Assembly: GCA_013399875.1 (NCBI GenBank)
Contig: VXAZ01009370.1
Coordinates: 2,674,032 to 2,738,031 of the forward strand
Origin: Gymnorhina tibicen
Lineage: Eukaryota > Chordata > Aves > Passeriformes > Artamidae
DNA length: 64,000 bases
Direction of reading: 5' to 3'
The notes under the pieces are model-generated. The model saw nothing but the letters and a program-made list of their open reading frames with translations. It was not told where the DNA came from and searched no databases. The translations under genes were made by a program, and so were the position numbers. Positions 37,271 through 52,200 of this stretch are shown piece after piece (position 1 is the first letter of the stretch; every line of letters begins with the position of its first letter).

Positions 37271-40200
37271 CTGGGGAGACAGGGAAAGGCGCTGTTAGGC
37301 TGCCCAGCCTTGGGAAGGGGCTGAGCAGGGCCGTGGTGGAGGCACCATCCCTGGAGGCGTTTAAGAGGTGCCTGGATCTGGTGCTGGGTGAAGTCCTGGG
37401 TTACAGTGGTAGTGCTGCATTGATGGTTGGGACTGGGTGATCTCAAAGGTCTCTTCCAACCTTGAAGGTCCTATGATGCTAAAGTCCATAAAATCTTGGG
37501 AACAGCTGGCTGGCTCTAGGACAATAAACGCGGCCAGTAACAGCAGCCGTTCTCCAGCGCACAGGAGAGAGCACGAACCCAGAGCACGGGGTAGCCCCAC
37601 CCTGAAGGACAGAGGGCTTCAATGGAGGGGACACACGGCAGGGGAAGGTTGGGAGCCACACAGGGACAAGTGATGCCCACGCAGTGAGGAACAGCGGTGG
37701 CTCCTGGGGGAGAACCTGGGGCTCGTGCAGAAGCCAGCTGAGGGAGGGAAGGGTGTGCGAGGGCTGAGGAGCGGGGCAGTGGAGGGGTAAACAGGGGCTG
37801 AAGCTCGGGAAGAGGCAGAGGGGAGCAGCGGGACAGAGCAGGGGGGTGAGGGCAGTCACTGGATCTGAAGCCTTTTAAGAAACCCGTTCTATGATAATGA
37901 AGTGTCAAACCTCAGAGCCCTGCTGTGGCCAGGTGTGCTACACTCACAGCAGGAGAGCACCTCAGCAAAGGAGCACAGGGACTGGGCTGTCTTGGGGCTC
38001 GTTTCCTTGTTTGTATTAGGTGAGCACAAAGTCCCTGCAGTTCTGAGCTAACGGCTTCCCTTTCTTTTGCTCCAACCTCCCTCTTGGGTAATTCAACACG
38101 GGCTCAAGTACTGCTGCAGAACTGAGGCTGTGGAGCTTAAACCTATCTTTGTTTCTGAAGTCTCAGGGCTCATCCACCACGAAAACAAGCCCAGAGGTTA
38201 GAAAGAGGGTTTGCAGACTTGATCTGCAGATGCAAAAATAACAAACCCTGTCAGTCTGTTCCTCTGTGTATAAAAATGAGCACAGGCAGATGGGGAAATA
38301 GGAGTCAACAAATCCAATTTCACTCGAAGAGGAATCCAATCTCTTGTGGCTTGAAGAAGCCAGGAATCTTCCCATTTCATTAAATCATACTTCTAAATTT
38401 TATTTCAGAAACAAAGGTAATTTCCCATACTCCTGTGACAACTGTACTCAAGGCAATAAGGCTTGCCACAACACAAGGCTGGTCACCCACTGACTTGCAT
38501 AAAAACAGTGCCTGATGACTTAGGGGCAGGTATTTTTTCTAGAAATAGGTTATCTGTTAAATAGCAACAGCATCATGAAAAACTAATGCCAGTGCATTGT
38601 CTAGATGTTCCAGGAGAGCTGATACTTGAGCTCACGTAGTCGCTGACAAATCCCCCAGCTCGGGGAGCCACAGGAAATACTGTCTAGCAGGCAGAAATGT
38701 CTGAGCTCATTTTACTGCTAAGACGCCCGGGTTCTTTCAAGCAAGACCAGTTTGCTTATTATCACAGCAACAGATCTGTAGTTCTTCAAAGATGCTATTA
38801 TTCATTTGTAGATCACAATGTAATAAAGTACTTAAGCACTTGTCTTATTGAAGTGGGTGACAGTGAGCAAAGGCCCAGCCACAATGATTAAAGTATTACA
38901 TTAGTTGGCAACTTTCTGCTTGGCCATCCTGCATCTCTTTTAAAGTCATGGCCTGTGTGGTCTGTACTTTATACCTTAAACTTCTTGAGCACATAAATGG
39001 TGCATCTTCAAAGACAGATGAAAGGATTCAAATAAACATACACAATGAGATGTGTTTACTACTCTGCCTGCTGGGTTTGGCCAGGGTTTTGCTCTGTACA
39101 AAGCTGCACATCCTGCTAGAGAATGAAATGCATTTCCTTCTGAACATGTGGCACTCGTGCTCTTCAGCATTAACCAGCAGCAGTCAGTTGGTAACTCAGA
39201 GCACTGGGCAGAGCCCTCCCACCTCCCTAATGTTTAATTCTGCATTATTTAAAAATAACTCAAGTACCACATTTACTACACTCCATTCTCTGCTGCTCCA
39301 AGCTGACAGAGAGATTTCTTGCAATAATACAAAATAATGTTTCAGCCATTGCTCCTTGGAGGGAAAGAAGACAGAATGAGACAAGTGCATTTTTAAGAAA
39401 ACAAGCTGAAACACAGGCTCTGTCCATATTCCAACAACAACTGTTCCAGCATCCTTATCATTTGTCAGTTCAAGGTAAAATAAAATCCTTTGCTCAAATC
39501 AAGCATTAAAACTCATGTATTAATTGGATCAAACCCAAAGTGAACAGAAGCTTACCTTTAACACTCTATCCACCTCCTGCTTGTTTAGATCCTCTCCACA
39601 CTCCTGACTCAGCTGGTTCTGGATGACGTTCCTGCGCACTCGGTAGTTTTTCGAAAAGATTTCAAGCAAAACTTGGCGATGCTATAAAAGAAAATGCATC
39701 ATAAGTACACAGAGAATAATTATTCCTGCCTTTCTCTCAAAACTGCATGTGCCTTAGTCTGTACAAAACATTCTCTGAACTACATTAGAGGACTCTTGCT
39801 TCATAATCCTGAAACCAGCCCATATATTCCTGCTCTCCAGCAGTGCCTTATCCTCCAAGGGCTCTACAGGGGTCCCTCCATACCCTGTGGCCACACCTGC
39901 ACCCGTCCTGTGACCCGGGGCACCCCCAAAGGTACAAAAACACACTGAAGAAGGGGTTGCAATGTATTCCTCTCAAATGCTTCCATGGGAGTTCACATCA
40001 CTCCAGACAAGAGGTTGGCCGGTGCTTGCCTCTTTCCTATGAAAATGTTTTTAGTTCACAGAGCTAGGAATTGCACTGCCCATCCACAGGTCATCAGGCA
40101 CCTTCCCTTTCCCCTCGTTTACTCTGACAGCAGTTAGACTCAGGATGCAAACAGTGCCAAATGCTCAATAAACAGTGGGGAATATCACTTATCTTTACCT

Positions 40201-43200
40201 GATCGTAAGTGTCACCAGCTTCCCAAAGTGCATAGACCTTTAGTTCATCTGGCGAGGCAGCAGTCTGTGGAGGAAACTGAGAACAAGAGGCTGTTAAAAA
40301 TAACCAGCTATTTAATGAGTTCTGCTTAATGATTCTCTGATACTGCATCCCTGGACACCCATTACTGAATCAAAACCCTGGCTGCCACGGAATAACTGCT
40401 GAAACAACCCAGCTGCTGTCCCACCCCACACTGGAAGGGTGCCTTGGCTCTGGCAGCCCCGTGCCTACTCAGCACCTTCTCACAGCCCTGATGACAGAGC
40501 AGAAGCATGGTCTGTGTCACACCTGTGACCCAGGGAATGGGATGAGCACCATGGCACCCCGAGGTGTGCCTCGACGTGCCCAGGTTTCACTGATGGCTCT
40601 GGTCAGGGTGGGACAACCTGCCCAGGGCACTGGTGCCACATCTGTCACACATCAACCACAGATGGGCTTTCAAGGGGACTGCTGGACATACTGGAATCCT
40701 GTGAACTGTGCATGAGGACAGTTTCCCGCTGGTGGAGGGTCAACCACCATGTACCAGAACAATCCCAGGGCTTGGACCTCGATGGCATCCCATAGCAAGA
40801 TGTCTATAGGTTTTTCCTGTCAGCAGTGTTTGCTTCCAGAGCATCCAGAACAGTACTCAGCTGAGAGCACCAAGTGCATTGCAGGGTCTTTCTGGAGGTT
40901 TTTACCTTTACAGTGGCACGTTTTAGAGGTTCAGCCTCTATCCTGTAGTTATCTGCTCCACTAATCCCAAGTCAGCACTACTGCCAAGCAGGTGCTTCTG
41001 GTGTTTTGCCATCTCTGTTTTGGGGCAGACTACAGGAGTCCAGAAGACTGAACACTGATGGACAGCGAACCAAATACTCGCTCATTTCAGGCTCCAAAAG
41101 TGACAGTGTTTTTGTGTGTTTTGTTTTTTCCCCATGTGCCAAGCTAGAGAAACACATTTATTTTTTTCTGAGGCAGAAGCCTCACACCCTTGCAGACAGG
41201 AAGGAGCACAACTGCCTCCCCTCCATACCCTGAGTTGCTAAAAAAATAAAATACCATCCATTTGCCCTAACATTTCCCCTTGGAGCAGTGACTAATGAGC
41301 ACTGCTGGAATATGCCTTCACTCCTGACATGTCTCTTCCTGTCTGTCACTAACGATTTATTCCTTGCTAACCGCCCAGACGACCTAAATCAATCATCTAT
41401 GAAAAGCTAACAAGCCAGTCCCAATTGTTCCAGCATCCCTCAATCCTGGCTGCTGGTACAAACCAAACCTTTCTTCCCAGCCTCCCTCACACCAGCCAAA
41501 AGACTTGTGCATCGCAGAGTGAGGAGATCAGCATTTCCTTTCATGCTCTGCCTCTGATCTTACTGCAAAGGGGAAGGGTTTTGTCCAGTGGGAGCTGCCT
41601 GGTGGGATTAGCAGCTTTGACTTTCAGGTTAGTCCAAATGGCTGGAATATAACAAGGTTTTACACTTGGTTTAGAGCCAGGATTCAGGCTGATTAGGCTC
41701 ACAGCACCTGACATAATTCTCCTCCCGTAAGGACACTTGCTTTTGAGGAATAATCTCTCTTGTAGGTTTTCAGCAGAGATAAAATCAAATACTCCAGCTT
41801 CTCTCCACAGAACAGCTGCAGCAGGAATGGCAAAGCGCAGGGCACTGGGAGCACCCAGGCACAACCTGCTGGGCTTGACAAAGTGAGTCAGCACAGCCCT
41901 GGAGTGCAAACTCCTCCTGCCTCAGCCACAGGGCTGAAACACAGCTGTGTTTATCCAGCCATTCTGTGAGGAAACGGCTTCCAAACAAACACAATACTTA
42001 GTTGGGAAGAAAAACGCACAGAATCTCCTCCTCCCTCCAGCCTGCCTCTGCGACCTGCTGCAAGCACTGGTGCCAACAGCTCCCTGCTCGCTTGCCGCTG
42101 TCACACAGCCCGGCCACGGGAGTGGGAAATGCCATCAGGGATTCCTCAGAGAGACACGCAGCCCAGACAGCTTCACTGCCTTGCCATCTGCTGTCCCTTT
42201 GCTGGTTTATGTCACCCTGATCTCTCCAGACTCACCTTGATACAGCTCTCTGCTACCCTAAAATGCTTTTAAAAATATCTGTCCTGTGCCCCTTCCTGCT
42301 CTAAGCCCCTGGAGCAAGTGCAGGGCTCTCGGGAGATGAACTGCTGCCCCAGGTCCCAGGGCTGCCACGTCCAAATGGAGCCTCTCAGGGAGGAGCCCTC
42401 GGCTCTGGGACGTGTCCCACTCAAGCACTGAGCCACTGCCAGGCGGCCTCATGTTGTAGCTGAACCAGATGGAAGGGGCTGAGTGTACCAGAAAAAAACC
42501 TATCAGCTGGAGTAATCCTAAAGGTAAACTGTTGATCTCACCTCTCAGGGAGCCTGGCATTGGTACCAGCCTGCAGGGCTCCCTGGGAGCGCAGGGCTGC
42601 ACTCCCCTCCTGTCAGCCCAGCCAGGCAGGACGCCCACAACAGTTACATCATTTCCCGAGGCCTCAAAAATATCCTCAGGTTTTGGCAGAACCTTGCCAC
42701 TCCCCGGGCCTCGGGAAGGGAGGCGGCAGGAGCCAGTCACCCCCAGCCTGCAGGGAACGGGTGCAGATCCCCGGGAGCCAGAGTCCTGCACAGACGCTGC
42801 CCACGGGGTGGGAGAGGCTCAGCCTGCGCCGGCACCGAGTCCTGCCCGCCCAGGGCTCCTCTCCTCTCCTCTGTGTCTGCCCCTCTCCTCACCCTCTCCC
42901 GTGGCAGCACCAGCCCAGGATTTGCTCTTTCCTGACTTCTGCTTTTCCCTCCCGCTTGATGAGGCCACGAAGCACAGCGAGCGCAGCACCCTGCAGGCAT
43001 CCCCACGGCCTCAGCTGCAGCTGGAGTGGCCTCTCTTCTGGCTCCCCACAAACACTGTTTATCTCATACCCCGGGTGCTGTTGGTCAGCTCTGTAATAGA
43101 TCCTTACTCCCCCGGTAAGGTTTCAATTGCCATTTTCAGCCACATGTTTTCTGTAATAGGTAAGCGACTCAAGCCAAGAGTGTCTTCACCCCCCACAGAA

Positions 43201-46200
43201 CATCATTTTAATTACCTCAGATCATTGATTTTTATCACCAAAGCACTTTCAATTACAGAAAACTAATGAGTAACTATGAAATCCCACACTAAACAACCCT
43301 CCAGGCTTTCCCTGAGCTCAGGCGCCCTTGTTGGGTTCTGACAAAACTGTCCAGGGGAACAATCAAGAAACTCCAAAGTGTCTGAGCCCATGCAAAGAGT
43401 AAACCCAGCCCCAGCCCCTCTGCCATCTGCACAGAGCATCAGGGGGAGGCTCGGGGGCAATGATTTACATTGCTGACAGCAGTACAGGCTCCTGCACAAG
43501 AGTTCAAATGTTGCAGTAAATTCTGAGTCAGCAGAACTAAAACCTGTCTCCTTCAAGAGACATTCCAGGGACCACTTCTGCACCCCTGCACGTCTCCTGT
43601 GACAGGGTTTTCCAGACAGAAGGAAGTTCCTGGCCACCTCTCTTCAGCAGGATTTTATTTTGCTTTCTGAAAAGAGAAACGATCTCACTTTCCCTCCTCG
43701 TGCCGATTTCCAAAATGCCCAAATTTCCAAAGCAAACAAGTGCCAGCCCCAAGGAAGAGAGCAGGAGTGAGCTCAGCTGTTTATCATCAGCATGGCAGAG
43801 GCACACGTTACACCAGGTGTAGGGGAGAGCCCGGCCAGCACCGAGACAGTTCCAGGCAAGCACCACCCCAGGACTTGGGACTGCCAGGGGAGGAAGCAGA
43901 GAGCAGCATAATTGGTGCTCTCCCCAGCGACATTTCCAGGCTGTTACTCGGTTCCCAGGTGCCACAACATGTACTTTGCACACGACTGAACACGTTCCTG
44001 CTGCCCCCCAGCAGCTCCCATGCTCCAGGCTCTCCCAGCCCTCCTGCTTCCTGCTCTTTTGAGCAGTTCACATGTTCCTTCTCCTCTCTCCCCCAAAGGC
44101 AGCTGCTCCCAAGCTCCTTCTGGTTGTAACCCAATCAGCAGTGCCAGATGTCTTGTAAAATTAATTTCCTTTTAGGCTCTTTCCCATGATGCCAGATTCC
44201 CTTTCCTCTCCTAAGCAATCCCTGTCTCCCAGCCCTGCTCTGTCTCACGCAATCACACACGTCATTTCCATACAGACAAAGAAGCAGACACCTCTGCACA
44301 GCCTAGGAGGAAGCAGACTGGCCAAGGAAATCTGCTGCAGATGGGCTTTGTCGCTTCCCAGAGGCTCTGCTGGGCGTGCCCTGCTGCTCCCAGGCTGTCA
44401 ATGTCACCTTTCCTCTCCCAGCTGGGTCCCTGTCCCCGAGGGAAGGAGCTTGTGCAATTCCAGGAGAGCTGACAGGAATCAGGGACTGCCTTGGATCCTG
44501 TTCACAGGAGCAAGCTGGGACAGCAAATCGCTGTGGCCCAGCACCCTGGGTGTGGAAACAGAGCCCAAGGACAACAGGGCAGGGAGAGCAGAGTGCAGGG
44601 CCTGCCACGAGCAGGACTCCAGACAGAATTCCAGCAGCTTCAGCACGTCCAGTACTGGACAGTTACTCGGAGCACATCTGTCCTTCTGGTCCACCAGCAC
44701 AGGACACAAATATTTCACAGCTCAGACGTTTTAACTGCCCCCCCATACCCCTTCCCCAAAGCACACCAAGGGAAAACCATACTTACAGGCACCAAAATCT
44801 GTTTGCAGCCAGTGTCCAACACCATGTCCTGTAACATTTTGTCCGAAATGCCACTGAACAAGGTATGTCCTGGAGGCAGACTGGCTAAGTGGAGGTTAAA
44901 TAACCGTTTAAGCTCGCTCAGGGTGAGCACAAATTGTTTCTTAAACGTCGACGACACAAAGGCCTTCAGTTCCTGAGCGACCCTGTCGATGCAGCCCCCG
45001 GGCAGGTGGCCGTTCAGGGGGTCCGGGGAGCCCTGGGCCGGGTGCAGGCCGTTGACCAGGCCATTGTTCAGGCCCTCGCTGTGGGCCGAGGTGTCCATGG
45101 GCTCCTCCTCGCTCACGGGCTCCTCTTTGACGCGGACATTGGGAACGTCCGTCTTGGCCGAGGTGTCGTTCGATTTCATCTCTGCCTTCTGCTTCTGGAA
45201 CTCCTTCTCCAGCTGCCCATAGTTCTGCTTGACTTTTGCTTTAGCCATGTTGACCCTCTGCTCCCCAGAAACCAGCAATGGATGAGCTGGTGAGAAACAA
45301 AAGGTACCATAAATCTCAGCAGGGCTCACAGTGAAATAAAACCAGGAAGCATCATCTCCTTATGAAATCTAAGGCATAAACTCAGTCTGTTGATTAGATT
45401 TTACATTAGTTTTGGGGGGTTTTGCTGGTTTTTTGAGGGCAGTGTGTGTTTGTTTTTCTGAAGCCAAACCCTTGGGGAAGGGTGTTCCAGTCAAGGAATG
45501 TGAAGCAAAGGCAAAGTGTGTTTGTTCAATCACCAGGGCCTTTTCCACAGTTCAGGAAACCAGGATACAGACTGCTAACACATCTCTGCTTGTGACCCAA
45601 ATACTTCTTTGTCCAGCAGCTCTTCTTTTTGTCTTCTAGGTTCTCTAGTGGCTGGTGGGGCCTGGTGCAGCCCCTGCCAGAGGCAGCACCAGGATGTCAC
45701 CAGGTACAGGGAGGAGTGTGAAAGGTTTAACAGTGAACCCGAACACCCTTGCAGCATGAGGTGCACAGCACGAGAGGCTGAGACCCTCTGCTTAGTGTTA
45801 TTACCCAGCAGTGGGGAGAAAGGGACAGGAGGAGTTTTCCCAAGTAATCCTGCACTTCTTCCTCTCTCCACACCCAGCCATCCAAAGGTGAAAGGAAGGG
45901 GCGTGTAGGCAGCAGAGGAATCCAGTCCTTGCCAAAGCAAGGAGTGCAGTGTTTAAGGCAAAGGCATGCCCAGCACACATGCTGTTATCTTCTCTGCTGG
46001 TAGGCCCACTAATCCTCTGCAAATAACCCAACACCTAATCCTTCCGAGCAGATCAGACACAGGGTACTGAAATGGATTCATATGCTCCTTTGTCAGTTCT
46101 GCTTACACTCCTCAATCGCTCCAGTGTCTGGCAGTGAGCCAAATGTCCAGTTAAAACTCTGGAAATCTCAAGTTTTCACAATCTTTTAGGATTTTGGAGC

Positions 46201-49200
46201 AGCTACTTTAATACTCTCACTGGCACCCATAGTGGAGAAGGATGTCAAAAAGAGACAGCTTCACACCTCCTTCCAGCCTCCTGCCACTGCCATTCTCCAG
46301 TAATTGCTCAGCCCTCAACCACACCAGAGAGCACAGTGCAAGTGAGGGAAGTAAAAAATCACCTCATGCACATTAAGTTGCATTAACATTAAATTGAGAG
46401 GTGAGAACTACTTGTGCACTGGCCCCTGTCTGTCCTCCCTTCAGGAGCTGCTTACACCCCACAAGCTGCCTTAAATGAGCACGTGGGTAACAGAACCAGC
46501 TGATTTTACAGTGTCAAACAGCAAGTCCCCAGGGCCACAGACTCCTCCCTGCCCTGCTACAAGGATGCCACAGTAGCTGGTGTCACCCAACATCAGTGAC
46601 ATTAGTACAGACCAACATCTGTCTTAAATATCCCAGAGGAAAGAGTAGGAAAGAAAAGACATTAAACAAGACCAGTCTCCACCACATTCAAAACCAGAGA
46701 GAAACTCCAAAACATCACTCAGGAATATGGATGGGTGCATGTGCTTCAACACGACCCAGGCACAACTCCACTTACCTGATTGTGCCTCTTGTTTCTTTGG
46801 TGTCAAGTGCTCCTTTAAGAGATTATAGACCTTTTCTAACCTGAAAGACAAAGACACAATATTCCAGGACACTTTCAGCTGTTATGTCTGCATGCAGCCA
46901 CACCAGCTTTAGCCATCAGCAGGAACATTCCATCTCTCCAGGGAGCCAAGAACCAGGAATGACTTGAGTGCTGCAGTAACACCCCCCACCACACCACTGC
47001 CTGGGCACTGCAAGGGAGAGACCTGGAGGTAATACCTGCCAGATTATCCATCAGTGTCTACAGAGCCTCTGTACCAGACACTTCTTTGCTTTCAGCTTAT
47101 TCCCCAAAATACAGTAAGTTATTTACTTGGCCTGAATGCCCATCCACAGCATCTGTTGCCTCTGAACTATATCTGGATGCTTCTTAACAAAATCTTCATC
47201 GTAAGGGAGCATGAACTCCCAACCTTTGTTTATTCTTGCCACAGACATGTGCTCTAGGAAGTCTTTCACATCTTCTGGGCAAAGCTAAAAGAAAAAGAAA
47301 AAGCATAAATAACATGGAAGTCAGTTTACACGGGACAGATGCAGCAGTGAGCACTGTGCCACGAGACAGGAACACTGGGCTGATTTGGTGTATTTGGGAC
47401 ACCTCCACGGGCACACACCCAGCTAAGTCAGAGATACTCATCCTGCTCTGCAGCACCAACACTTTCACACACTGTTAAAAGCCCAGGACTTCAGAGAACA
47501 GTGGTGAATAATCACCCCAAAGTCAAATAGCTCACGGCATGTTTTGCGAAGAAAAGGGAGTTTCCAAACTGAGATGAAAAGGTTCCATGGGGAAGAGAAG
47601 CATATTCCACAATGTTATTTTAGAGCTGCAGGCCAGACATGCAGCACCTACACATGCCCAGCTTTTACGCAGCACTGGTTCCTACATTCCAAAAATAGAT
47701 GGTCTGTGCATAAACTGACTCGTGTTTTATCATTTTCGTGCGTTTTAAAGAATTTGGGTTTTGTCCTTTTCAGTGTTTCTCATTCATTTGCCACTTTTCA
47801 CAGAATGTTCAGGTGCCTGAGTTGCTTTAAAGTTTTTACTCAATATTGCAACTGGCAAATGCCAACAGAAGAGTTGCTCTTAACACACCCAAAGCAGAGC
47901 AGCCACTGTGGGCTGTGTAAGCACCTTCAGTCAGCTCAATTCTAACTGTGCTCAGCTTCCCACTGAAAGCCATGAGAGGACACGATGCATTCCAGTGGCT
48001 CAGCTGCAAGGCCACTCTTGGAGCTGTGGAAACGGTGGGAGCTGCTCAGAATGTTTTTCTCTAGAAAGAGTATTATCTACACCTGTCCCAAATGGAGAGC
48101 AGAGCAGGCACTGTGAGAGGAAAGGCTTGCAGCAGCATCCACTGCCTACACCCGCACAATGCCCAGCAGCATTCAGCCAGCTTATCGCCACCTTCTGATT
48201 TCAGAAGAAATGAAATCCACTCACTTTTGTAACTGCTGCCACTTCCTTTCTCACAACCCAGCGGTCCTGCGTGAACTTCCACATCTAGGAAGGGAACAAA
48301 AGAGGAAAAACCTAATAACTGCACGTAGCAGTGGCTTTACTGAAGTTGCAGCAATGACCCTGTTCAACGACGTTAGCACAAAAATAGAACCCCCGTTCCT
48401 TTCAAGAACGTAGAAGTAAGTGATTCTCACCCAGGTAGAGGAAAAACATTTTCTGGCTCCTTCTGTCCTCAAATGGCCAGGAACACAGGACCAAAAGCTT
48501 TAAGAGTCCATGGTGTGCCTTGGCAAACCTATGACTACAAAAGCTACGAGGAATCTCTTGAACTCAAACTCCATTTAGCTTCTAAACAAAAAAAAAACCC
48601 AACAAAAACCACTGCAGTGATGCTGGGAGCCCAGAAGTCACTCAGCCCAGAAGAGGATCAGCTTCTCATATAGCTCATCATCAGCCTAGAGAAACTCTCC
48701 GTGCCCTCTTACAGAGGGGCCTGTGGAGGCTGGGGACTGTTGCCCTTCAGCAGCACAGAGCCCCCACAAAGTGCCTGTTCCCTTCTTCCATCCCATCACG
48801 GTCACAGTTTTGCCAAGGTGTCCTGTCACTCACACACTTGTCCCCAGCTGGGGTGCTCTGAAGAGCAGCTCCTGGGGTCCAAATCCTGAGGGGCAGCTGC
48901 TGAGGGCAGGCTGACAGGACTTGGGTAAAACACTGCCTGAACATGACCTTTCATTTCTTCCTCTCTCCATTCAAACAGGCTACAGCCTCTTTTAGTCTGT
49001 GTGTACTAATAATGTTAAGAACCCAAAATCTCATTACTGACAATTTCTTCCTGCCCTACTACATCATCCACGCCTCCTTCTCTCCCATTCAGCTTCTCTC
49101 TGCCCACAAACACACAAACCCACCCACCCCACTCACTTTAGGGCACAGGGCATTTCTGTTTTAAAGCACAAGAAGTCCATAAATGTTTTTTGAACTTATT

Positions 49201-52200
49201 AATTACTTTACATGAATATATCCAGGGAAATTAAGTTCACCTTTCAAGCTAGAACACATTTTCCCCATAGATGCAATACTATGAGTCTTAAACCCAGACA
49301 TTTCTCTTTGTCTGAAAGCCAGAAATATTGATCCTTTCTATTTTCTAACATTTTAACTTCTTCCTTGTTGTAGTACTAATCAGCAGATTATTTGCCTTTA
49401 AGATCAACACAGATCCATTTCTCATTGAAGGTATATTTGACATGATTCCAAAGAAGATAATGTATCTTTTCATCCTAATTGTTCAAACAGCATCCCTTAC
49501 TTAACTGAGCGTAATAATTCTGGTCCCTGAGCTGTACGCACGACGTGTCACCTAATCTGCTGTGTCCTGAACACTTCAGTCACTGGGTCACACCTGAATC
49601 CAGGTCTCCATATGGCAGTGTCTTGGGCAGACATCACGAGACAATGAGAAGCCAGTTTCAATCACCATCAGTTTGATCTTACAGCAGCACTGTAATACCC
49701 TTGAAGTCCCTTGCAGAGCATCCTCGTGTTCAGAGCCAACCCTCGGGAACAAACTCTGCAAGAACAGTCAGGTCTGACTGAAACAAATGAGAGCTGTGCA
49801 ACTCATCAGATTTGCTCTGGTGGGGCGGAAGCCATAAACTGATTATGAACTTAGGAACCACTCAGGAACTTAATTCTTTCCATGGCTAGTGAAAATAAGC
49901 ACAATGCAGAGGTTGTTCCTTTTTGCTGTGCTTATGTGTGTGTTTGCAAGACCCATATTCATTTCAACTTCCATGTGAACAGCCACTGCTCACAAAAGGT
50001 GCCTGGGAACAAGGTCCTCTCACTGATTAGCAGCCCTAGGGAATAAAGTCCTTTTTAAAGACCAACAGAGCACGCTCAGGGAGCACAAGGCTTACCCACA
50101 CTGCCCTCCTGAACCCTCAGTCCTGAGCCCACAGAAACTGAGCTGGAGAAACAAGCACTTTATTATGCAGTCCTGGCTGTTCTGCAAGCCCCACGTTGTG
50201 GGGGCAATGTGATAGTGGCTCTGCAGCATGTGTTAGAAAGGGATGAATGCAGCTAATGACAGATGATCTGAACCTGCCAGCCAGACACAATGTCACCCCA
50301 CACCAACACTCCCACGGCAGACTTGTAACAACAACTTCAGGATTAAAGCACTAACAACTTCCTTGGACGAAACACCTCCCTGCAGTAGAGCAGAAGGGTT
50401 TTGCAATGCTGTGGCCTCTCAGGCAAACTTCAACTGTGTTTTCCTTTAAAAGCAACAAACACTTTTATACTTACGACAAAGTCTCTCCCTCTACAGAGCA
50501 CTTCTGCAGGAACTCCACTATGGGGACTAGAAGTATCTTTTGGGTAGAGGACATCACTGTTAATTAAAAAGGAAGAGGAATTAGTTACCAGGTACTCCAG
50601 AAAAAATGGCATTAGTGAAGATTAACATAACAAACATGCCCTCCCTGTTCTGCAGTTAAATTATACCTTTATCCAAAGCGTGGTTTTCATTAAAGGCATT
50701 AATATTGGTGTAATTACACCACTGCAATTACACTAGTGCAGAAAGGCTTACACCAGCAAAGCACAGCCTTGTGGCAAGCAGGTGTATGCTACACAGCTAC
50801 AAGCTCTGCTTTGTTCTTGCAAAGCCTACCCTCCCTTGGACCCGTGTAAACAAGACCAGAATGAGCCTAAGAAGTGCTTAGGCTAACCTGGTATGCAGCC
50901 TTGAAGGCAGCATTTAGCCAAAATGAGAGTTTTTTATCTCCTTCCCAGCAATCAAGGGTTTAAGAGAACAATACTACAAAATGTCATACCCAAACCAACA
51001 GCCCCAAGACCAGCATTAGTCTGTGTCCTTGTCTGCTTGCAGGGCCAGATGATGATATGTGTTACCAGGCTCTCCAAAGCCCCACAGCAACTCAGGTTCA
51101 TGATCTTGATCCTACCCAGGCCAAAGAAATGGTTCCCCACTCTGTTCAAAGCTCTGATGTGTGCTGCTCTGTGCCCAAACACCACATGCACTACAGACCC
51201 ACACATCCTCCTCAGACTAACAGCAAAGAATCAATTATATATAACCTAAGAACAATCTGAATGCTAAAATACTGTCTTTTAATTTGCTTCCAGCTTCTTC
51301 CTGTAACAGCTGGAGGGACAGCAGGGTTGCTGTAAAAGCTGGTCACATTGCTAATACCACAATAGCTGAAACATCCTGCTGGCACACTTGGACTGGTAAC
51401 TGATGCCATTCATCTTAACACAGCTATTTCAGAGATTGCAATTCTCTGCATGCAGGGCCCCACCCAGGTAAAAAAAAAAAACCATACTGCATTTTAGACT
51501 TCAATTCCCAATAGGATGCTCTATCCTATTAAACAGGAGGTTGGTACAGACTCCAATTCACGTGGTACATTCAGTACCCCCACATTTGATTTATTAAGTG
51601 AGTAATGCCTTCTAGAGGGTAGTTTTCAGCTGACAAGAGCAGCATCCACTGATGAACAGTAAGGGGACTGCAGAGATCCTTACAGGACTGAATTTAGCTA
51701 AGAAATACTATAGCTGACATTGGTTTAATTTTTCATGTTTCTATTTGACACTAATCTCTGGAAGAATTCAGAACAGCCCTCTCACAAAAGAAATGTGAGT
51801 GCAGACAACATCAAAAACCTGTCACAACTCAAGACACCAACCCAGACTGCATCACTGCTCAGCCATAACCCCACCTGGGGCCGGCACTAAGGCATTATCC
51901 TCCCACGGCAACCCTTTGGACAGCGAACAGCCGGCGGCACTAAGGCGCAGGCAGCACGGAACCCAAGGTTTGCAGAGCTGGCGAGTTGGGAGCGCGGGTG
52001 TTTTGGGCCGCGAGCACGGGCGCGCACAAAGCCCGCGCTCCCGGCGCGCTCCCGGCGCGCTCCCGGCGCGCTCCCGGGACAAAGCCCGGCCGTACCTCTT
52101 CACCACCCAGTTTCCCTGGACCAGCAGCGCCACCTGCTGCACGCAGCGCAGCACGGCCGTGGGGTCGGTGCCCGAGCCCAGCAGGCTCATCAGGTTGGCG

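Noticed and set aside
37479..37908. Overlapping frames of about 125-130 codons on the minus strand
   Set aside because: Intronic, Pro/Leu/Ser-rich, overlapping in two frames, no similarity.
42469..43266. 265-codon plus-strand open frame inside POLR3E intron 18
   Set aside because: It lies antisense in a GC-rich intron with other long frames overlapping on both strands, has Pro/Ser/Gly-rich low-complexity composition and matches no known family. Chance frame.
43537..44734. Overlapping 120-180 codon frames on both strands
   Set aside because: Chance frames in GC-rich intron; only the downstream POLR3E exon 18 carries real similarity.
48620..48690. Possible C/D-box snoRNA in a POLR3E intron
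   Set aside because: Only a TCATCAT/GATGATG-like match near 48676 was seen. No paired terminal stem and no properly placed D box.
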